From assembly GCA_023052935.1 (NCBI GenBank), contig CM041294.1, forward strand, positions 18,314,635 through 18,378,634: DNA of 64,000 nucleotides. Direction: 5' to 3'. The DNA is from Piezodorus guildinii. Lineage: Eukaryota > Arthropoda > Insecta > Hemiptera > Pentatomidae. Of this stretch, positions 57,305 through 64,000 are shown piece after piece (position 1 is the stretch's first letter; every line of letters begins with the position of its first letter). Position numbers and translations under genes: made by a program. Under the pieces are notes generated by a model, which did not search any database, was not told the origin of the DNA, and saw only the letters and a list, made by a program, of their open reading frames with translations.

Positions 57305-57470
57305 AAACCATTTCATGTATATGTCGCGATTCGGATGTTTTCGTTTGTCGGTAAGTCATATGTGTATATTAAGAAGAGAAGTGGGGTCAGGATAGAACCT
57401 TGTGGAACTCCTGCACAGACTGGTTTTATTGATGAGGTCTCAGAACCATGTCGGACTAAGAAAAACCGGA
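57305..57470 (-). pseudogene. LINE reverse transcriptase palm fragment
   Basis: Minus strand reads HGSETSSIKPVCAGVPQGSI, then LTPLLFLIYTYDLPTNENI and ATYT. AGVPQGSxLxPLLF is the conserved RT block just before the catalytic YADD box of R1/Jockey/CR1-type LINEs. Only this piece remains. Confidence 0.8.
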
Positions 57471-59239
57471 CATAGAGAAATTATTGTAAAAATAAATAAT
57501 CAGTGCTTGGAAGTATGGGTGGGTTTTAGCAATCAAAACTTGAATAGTTTTTAAGTTAAATTTGTTGCAAATTGCTATACAAATTATTAAAAATATATCC
57601 CAAATTCATATTCTTTATGCGTTATTTTATAATAATATCCTTTCTACATTTTTAAAAATAGTATTTATATACTACTTTTTTCTATACTTCTATTGATAGA
57701 AAACGCCTTTAAATAAGACCTTTTTAATTTATAAAAATATAAAATCCAGAGGACAAGAAATATAATATGATCAATGCTAGGAATGATTAATTGGAAATAC
57801 TGTCTTTTTTAAACGATTTTAATAGAACTTGCGTTAATTAAATTACCATAACAGACTCTACTTCGACATAAATCTAACTGTTCTTAATGCCGTACTTGCC
57901 TCAGACGCGGTGCACAATTAGTCATTGAAATTAATTACTGGCTTCTTGTCTCGGCACCGGAGCAAACTGGGCTAGAAATCGTGTTCCGAACCCAAATTAT
58001 TTATCGGTGGACGCTTTGTGCTAAAACATAAGGGGTTCAAATAATAAGATTCAAAGTAAAATTAAAAAAACCTCTGGAAACGAGAAAAAAAATTTAGTCA
58101 ATAGTATAATCGAACCTCTACATGGTAACTTGCGTATATTCTAAAGAAATAATAAATAAGAAAAAGCACTGAAGAAAAATCTTTCACATTTTCAAAAATA
58201 AAATATAATATGAATCCTAAATTAATTAAAAATATTTGCTGACCGTGCTCCTATTTCCTTAGACTGAAGCCCATCTACTATTATGTAACCAGATATCTGA
58301 TCTGATTAAAAGAAAATATTACATAAATTAAAATTTTAGAGATGCCAAGTAGAAAATAAGACTTCCCTCAATTCTGTTTTACAAACTTCGTTATAAAAAC
58401 CTTATGAAAGCAACTGCAAACCAGATTAGTAATATATTTTTATTGATAAAGATGTTTTACACCAAATACATTAATTTGATTACATGTACAATAAATATCG
58501 TTAAAATATATCAATGGAATAATAATTTAAATAAAAGAAAATCATAAAAACAATATCGGGGCAAGAAACCTTTTTTGAATTTTCATGATTTCAAAAAATT
58601 TAAAATTATTAATTTTTTTTTGTTTAAAAATAATACGAATTTACTGAATTCTAATGATTTCTCCTGTAAATATTAATTTAAATGAAATAAATAAAAAACA
58701 GTCAAACATTAATTATAAATTCAGTAAGTTACGTTTCTCCGCCTAGCAAGTAAATAACGCGTAGTCTTGGGCTAATCAATGTAAACATTTTAATATAATA
58801 ATATTAATTAAATTGAAATAAATATAAATAGACGAGGAATCCAATGGTTAGTCGTATTAGATTTGGAACGTGTATATATTTAGCTGTATTTGACGTAGCT
58901 AATTTAATCAGTACGATTTTATTATTTATCGACAAATATAGTATCTGATAAATGAAATTTAATATGAGGATACAATAAATATACAGCAAGAAGTTTATTG
59001 TCTATTCAAAATAAATAAAATTGTTCATACGGTTGGTAACTTACTTTCCTTAAGGGAATAATTGTTTATTTAAGCTCCCCCCTTTTTACCAACCCTTATA
59101 GCTGCGGGGCGTATGCACACATAAGGGTCCGCAGTAAGGAAGTTTTCAGCCTCCGTATAACTTCAAATCGTCTTAGAAGAAAGTAGTATAAGAGATTCTG
59201 TATTTTATTTGAGTTCGGAAGTTTCTGTTTAACTACGAT
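57471..59239. other. Unassigned region
   Basis: AT-rich, with a less AT-rich single-copy segment at 57880-58030. No gene recognised. 59040-59160 adjoins the LINE F 3' end. Confidence 0.5.
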
Positions 59240-60640
59240 TTTTTTTTCCAGCTAATCTGATGCACTACAGCCTTATTAGGCTTATTGTGCGCCGTATAAT
59301 CTACTGTTAATACAGGGCTAGCGCCTTGGTGAATCTGACTAACCTGTGGGGGTTAATCAGTTCACGCAACTTGGGATCAAGGATGCGGTCGATGCCAAAG
59401 TGGTAAAACCGTATCCTGGCAATCTCTGGACAACTGCATATCACATGAAATGCACATTGCATAATCTGCAAGTCGGTGAGGCAACCAAACCCATATTATA
59501 GAAATGCTTATTAAGTTGACAGTGTCCTTTGTACAGTCCTGTTACCTGCTTAGAGTTGTCCTGTCCATTGAGAGTAGAGTATAACTTCTCTCTTTGCAGG
59601 GTCCATCCAGAAACATCTTTGAGTGATGCTGCTTATCAGTATACATTCAGTATTTCCTGGATCTGTTGTCAGCAGCCGCCTTAATCAGACCTTTAGCATT
59701 TCTGAGGCTAATTCCACACTCAGGTTCAGGTGTGGAGGGTAACTTAGCAGAATCCCTCCTTGCGAGGCTATCAAGTCTCTTATTTCCTAGGAAGCCTGAG
59801 TGACCAGGCACCCAATGTACCCGGACATTATTCAGCAAAGAAAGTATATTAAGATTACTTTTGCATTCCTCTAATAATTTGGACTAAGTCATGTAATTAC
59901 GCAGAGCTCCGATAGCAGCTTGACTTTCGGTATGGATAGTTATCTGTCTGTCTCTCATCCCATCTGAAATTAGGGTTTGAGCACAGATATTTATTGCCAT
60001 TACTTCATTATGTTCACCAAGAGAAATGGACATCCCTTCCTTGAGTTTATCTGTTTTCCATATTCCATCACCTGAGCCTCTGTCAGGTATCCATCTGTAT
60101 AACTGTTGACACCATTACACGGTTTGCGCGAGCCAGTCCTGTTAATCCCTACACAGTAAAGTGTATTTCTTTACTTGAAGATCGGAATGCAAGGCTAGCA
60201 CCGAATCTTCGTCGATCCTTCTGAACAAGTTGCCATGACCCCGGTAAACCAGGGAGTTAGATCTTGTTCCTAACTTAGAGAGCCTATAGGCTGTATTAAG
60301 TGCTTGAGTTTCTACTGCTATGTGCAATGGTGCAGTTTCCCGAGCTGAAGCAAGTATTTGCATGTAATTGCCTTATGCCACCTCACAACAGATACATATA
60401 TGACCGTAAGCCTTATAACTGTTTTATATATCCAGAGGACCATCTTAGGTTTGAGGCCCTATGTTTTTCCAACATCCCCTTTGAATGCAAAGAGACACTT
60501 GAGTGCCCTTGTACAGGTTTTGTCAATGTGGCTGTTCCATTTTAATTTACTGTCAAGAGTAATTCCTAGATGTTTAACTTCACTACAGATATTGACCTCG
60601 AACTAGGATTGATACTCTTCCTTAGATCGCTCAGATTCTT
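59240..60640 (-). pseudogene. LINE F: RT tail, RNase H domain and zinc region
   Basis: Minus strand, frameshifted. RT tail at about 60600-60470: LGITLDSKLKWNSHIDKTCT, then RALKCLFAFKGMLEKHR. RNase H at about 60110-59750: HNEVMAINICAQTLI (E motif), TESQAAIGALRNY (usual SDSQAAI, with Asp to Glu), VRVHWVPGHSGFLGNKRLDS (His block; Ala-Asp partly lost). C-terminal part: PTCRLCNVHF and FYHFGIDRILDPKLRELI. A T-run at 59240-59247 is the poly(A) remnant. This is the best evidence here for an I/R1-like LINE with RNase H. Confidence 0.82.
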
Positions 60641-61163
60641 ATTTAATTAATAATTTAAATTATTGTGACTAAGAAGATATAGGATTTCTGTTATCATTAT
60701 AAGATACAGTTGTATAATTATTGGCTACAGGAATCATTGCACTTTCACCATTTTATTAATTAATAATTACAGACAAAATTTAATTAAGTATTTTTTATTA
60801 TTATAATCTCATAGTTTTAATATTTTTATTAATTCAGCAGAAGTATGCTTTGGTGCTCCCAACAAGTATGTTGTGGTGCTTGAAACCCTTAAAGTAAGGA
60901 AACTTATTTTACTGTGCCAACGTTCCGGCCTGAATTTATTATTGATTATTTTTTAAAAAGTAATTAGTATAAAGATAAATGATCTTTCCCTCACCTCTTA
61001 CCAGTTTTTCCCTCCATTCCTATAATTACACCTTTTCCATCATGTTGTTTCCTACATCTATCCATTATATTATCATATTTTATGATTATATTAATCGGAA
61101 CATTCTCTTCTATTTATGTTTATATATATTTATTTATCATAACATGTCAAAGATGATTTTTAT
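60641..61163. other. AT-rich sequence
   Basis: At 60919-60935 CCAACGTTCCGGCCTGAA looks like a mutated hammerhead-like 3' box. Otherwise nothing. Confidence 0.5.
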
Positions 61164-61198
61164 ATTACGTTTCGAGGTACCCTATGCCTCATCTTCAG
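61164..61198 (-). ncRNA. Hammerhead-ribozyme-like motif, canonical core
   Basis: Minus strand: CTGAAGA, one T, stem II GAGG with loop CATAGGGTA and CCTC, then GAAAC and GTAAT. The core is intact (CUGANGA, GAAA), and stem II differs in sequence from that at 22203-22239 while keeping its pairing. The flank CGGAACATTCTCTT is shared with 52548-52561, so the unit belongs to the same family as the 52.5-kb pair. Confidence 0.6.
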
Positions 61199-62300
61199 AT
61201 TTTCAAATATTATATTTATTTCCATGTTGTATCTCAATAAAGGTCAATTACTATTATAAATTCTTCATATTAAGTTCATAGATATGAATAATCATTCTAT
61301 TAAAATCTAATTTTTATCTATCACATATTCATTTTTCCAACTTTTTGTTGCTGTGCACTTGCAACTATCATGTATACTATATATTTTTTAATTGATATAA
61401 AATATCATATTTTAATGTGTCCTATTTTTTGTGGATACCGATATTTTAGGAGGAATTATACATATAACATTTTTTTTCACATCATATTCTAATTATCTGT
61501 TTTTATTTAAAAAATTGAACATTTTTCTGTCCTATTGTATTTCTGATCATTAGTTTAATTTATATTACATATCGTCTATTTCTCTCTCATTACTTACTAC
61601 ATTTACTTACTACTAATTTATGTTTATACCGCCTTATTACTTTTTATAAATATATTTCTTTATATATTGTTTAAAGTGACCTGGTTATTATCTATTGTTT
61701 TTATAGTCGTGAAGATGACCTAAAATTTAAGCCGAAAAGCTGGCACCAGCTTTTCATTTCAGCTTTATACAGTTAAACATTTTTCCATCTTTTATTTATT
61801 TTCATAATTTGAGATTATAAACCATCCTTATAACGGAATAATTATCAATTACGAAACATTCTTATCACATATTGTATTCGCATTAAACCTTTGGTTTTTT
61901 CTCCTGTTTGTTACTAAAACTCACCAGAAATATGATCCTGGCTATCGGTAAATTTAGAACACGATAAAATATAACGTTCAAAAATGGTGATGAGAAAACG
62001 TTGAGATAGAGCTGCGATAAAAGACAGGGCCGGTGATTAATACCTGGCAATAAATCGGTCCAGTATAGAGCACTAACTGTTATCAAGACGAATTTGCAAT
62101 TGATAGATTTACGACTCCCAGTGTCGGAATCACCTTCACTAACGCGCAGGTCGGGTCCACAAATAGCGTTTTCAGTTTAATCACAGTAGCGAGTTGATCC
62201 ATTTAACGTTGTTTTTAGTATATCATGTAAAAATATGGACTTATTAACTAAATAGTTAAGTTAGAATAATAATTATTATTAAATATCGGTTATAATCATT
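61199..62300. other. AT-rich sequence, few landmarks
   Basis: 61745-61764 is a perfect short hairpin (AAAAGCTGG CA CCAGCTTTT). 62090-62210 is less AT-rich. No gene recognised. Confidence 0.5.
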
Positions 62301-63232
62301 TTTTTTTTTTTTTTTTTTAGAAACAATTCTTTATTGAGCAATATTACAATCTGTCCAATTTAGGACATTTTTAATAGTGATGAAGTACAACATTCATACT
62401 ACATTCACACGATATATAAAAAACAATAAATTTATATAATAATAATACAATATACATGTATACAAAACAAAATCAATAAAATATATGCAAAAGTCACTCA
62501 TACCTATATACAATTCACAAGCATACAGCACGTGAGTGGAGAATCCAGCCAATGCTAGAACTCCAATATACATTTTACAAGAGGTCTCGAGGCCACTGCC
62601 GTTTCAACCTTCCAGGAGGATAGTAAGGAGTGTGGAGCTGGATAAGGATTGAGCTAGGGGATTAGGGTGATGGATAAGGTTCTGATGAAATTTAGAGAAT
62701 TTTAATGGTATAAGGTCTAAAATAAATGGAATATTTAGGTCGCGGTGTAAGGTATGGTTGGATACATAATAAGGAACATTAACTATTGTTCGAAGGACTT
62801 TTGATTGGAAGGATTGAATGCGTTTGATGTTAGAAAATTTGGCTGTCCCCCACAGTTCAAGTCCGTAGGTCCAGATAGGTTTCAGTACTGTCTTGTATAT
62901 TAGCAGTTTGTTTTCGATAGATAATTTAGAATTTCTGTTCAGTAGTCTGTATAATTGTCCAAATCGTCGATTAAGTTCTTGTCGTTTAAGTCTAGTATGC
63001 GGGTTCCAAGTTAGTCTTTTGTCCAGAAGGAAGCCAAGATACCGGACTGTGTCGGAGAAAGGAAGCGGAATGGAGTTAAAGAGAACTGGAGGGCAGGATT
63101 GTCTTCGAAGGGCAAAGGTGACATGTTTGCATTTGGATTGATTGACTTTGATTCTCCAGTTGTTACACCAGTCTTCAATTGGAGAAAGGTGCGTTTGGAG
63201 GCCTATATATGTAATTTTGGGGTCTAAGTGAG
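62301..63232 (-). pseudogene. Jockey-like LINE E, best coding copy
   Basis: Minus strand from 63225: THLSPIEDWCNNWRIKVNQS, KCKHVTFALRRQSCPPVLFN, VRYLGFLLDKRLTWNPHTRL, NRNSKLSIENKLLIYKTVLK, PIWTYGLELWGTAKFSNIKR, VLRTIVNVPYYVSNHTLHRD, and a stop near the end of the thumb. This is the complete Jockey segment after the FADD box. The 3' UTR ends in GACAGATTGTAAT and a 20-base poly(A) (T-run at 62301-62319). It is the reference for the fragments at 5740, 40085 and 47398. Confidence 0.9.
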
Positions 63233-63245
63233 AGGATAGGATACC

Positions 63246-63436
63246 TTACTTGGAATCCTCACACTAGACTGAAACGACAAGAAACTGCCTGCAGATACCG
63301 CTTACTACACCACTTACTAGGCAAACGATCAAAACTCTCTATTTACTACAAAGACTCATTTACATGACGATTATCCGACCTATTTGGACCTATGGCATTG
63401 AGCTATGTGGGTCCACTAAACTATCAAACTTCTATT
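63246..63436 (+). pseudogene. Jockey-like LINE fragment (E2), opposite strand
   Basis: Plus strand: LTWNPHTRLKRQETACRYRL, GKRSKLSIYYK, then after a frame change LIYMTIIRPIWTYGIELCGS. It is related to, but different from, LINE E and abuts it head to head at 63232-63246. Confidence 0.8.
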
Positions 63437-63690
63437 CATAGCGAGTTTATTAGTAGAGGGTTAGGGTATTGGAGTAGGTGCTCAACCTCTTGGTTATTAG
63501 CACCGAATAAATTTGTAGTAACAGATTTGTTTTACTCTTTTTATTTATTTATTTTTCCTTCTATTTTTTTTATTTATTTATTATTGTTTATTTATTTATT
63601 TTTTTATTATCATTATTTTGTTGACAAATTCTGAATTAGTGAATTTATTCCAATTTTTTTATTTATTATTATTACTATTATTTTTTTCTT
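63437..63690. other. T-rich low-complexity stretch
   Basis: TTTAT-type repeats with short frames that are composition artefacts. Confidence 0.7.
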
Positions 63691-64000
63691 CATTTATTTT
63701 TTTTTCTTATAGTTCCGGGAGCAGAGAACATTCTTTGACGAACCTAATCAGTGAACTAACTGTTTCACTAGAGTCCTTCAAGCTCTCAATCAACGATCTA
63801 GCTTGGTTAAGTTTATCTATTTGTACATGGAATTTGGGGCAGTTCTCAATTATGTGTTTTATTGAGAGAGGCACTCTAAAAAGTCACACATTGGTACGGG
63901 CTGCCTGAGGATGAGATGGAGATGTGAGTCTGCTATGTCCGATGCGAAGTCTCGCCAAAGCAGTTTCCTCGCGGCGATTACTTCGCAATGATGTATTCCA
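63691..64000 (-). pseudogene. RNase H-type LINE G, C-terminal part, runs off window
   Basis: Minus strand from 63999: NTSLRSNRREETALARLRIG then HSRLTSPSHPQAARTNV, a stop, and SIKHIIENCPKFHVQIDKLN. The REE..LARLRIGHSRLT block and the H..ENCP half of the zinc motif place it after an RNase H domain. The first zinc Cys pair is damaged. The upstream domains lie beyond the end. Confidence 0.8.

Noticed and set aside
63232..63436. Twin-priming 5' inversion of one LINE E insertion
   Set aside because: The inverted piece covers codons that are also present in the main part, and the sequences differ.

Overview
This window looks like repeat-dominated nuclear DNA from an arthropod, most likely an insect. 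It is AT-rich with many homopolymer and dinucleotide runs. I find no bacterial-style gene organisation, no operons and no CRISPR array. It carries the usual arthropod transposon mix: 5'-truncated non-LTR retrotransposons (Jockey-like, CR1/L2-like and RNase H-bearing lineages), Penelope-like elements, cecropia-type mariner, MITEs and tRNA-derived SINEs. No complete host gene was found. Two short non-repeat coding stretches (about 5.27-5.42 kb and 16.57-16.84 kb) are listed as weak exon candidates. The species cannot be named from the sequence.

Layout. 1-11,337 is one giant imperfect palindrome: a left arm of at least 5.07 kb (already inside it at base 1), a 1.18-kb spacer, and a right arm of 5.09 kb. 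Each arm holds the same stack of dead elements in mirror order: a family A fragment split by a Jockey-like LINE, a foldback MITE, a CR1-like LINE 3' end, and another LINE split by a hAT-type MITE. Arm divergence is patchy. 11.3-20.7 kb is a mosaic of LINE remnants, SINEs, microsatellites and one family A copy. 20.8-25 kb is a nest: a mariner interrupted by a second, Hsmar1-like mariner, by an inverted pair carrying hammerhead-ribozyme-like motifs, and by a local duplication. 25-38 kb is dominated by family A and by LINE and SINE debris. 39-53 kb holds two Penelope-like elements and several hammerhead-like inverted pairs. 53-64 kb returns to family A and RNase H-type and Jockey-like LINE remnants; the last LINE runs off the end.

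Three patterns deserve attention. (1) The palindrome, with near-identical stretches alternating with diverged patches. (2) A recurrent motif, a CTGANNA-type box, then a short variable stem, then CGAAACG, at eight or more loci. It resembles the hammerhead ribozymes known from Penelope-like elements, and in four places it is arranged as convergent inverted pairs, one of which encloses a Penelope RT/GIY-YIG reading frame. (3) Family A, an abundant repeat of about 0.8-1.1 kb with matching subterminal inverted repeats, an internal GT/CA microsatellite slot and insertion in T-runs, an architecture like that of DINE-1/HINE Helitron relatives.

All coordinates of repeat copies were set by eye from alignments within the window and can be off by some bases. 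LINE clade names are by motif resemblance only.
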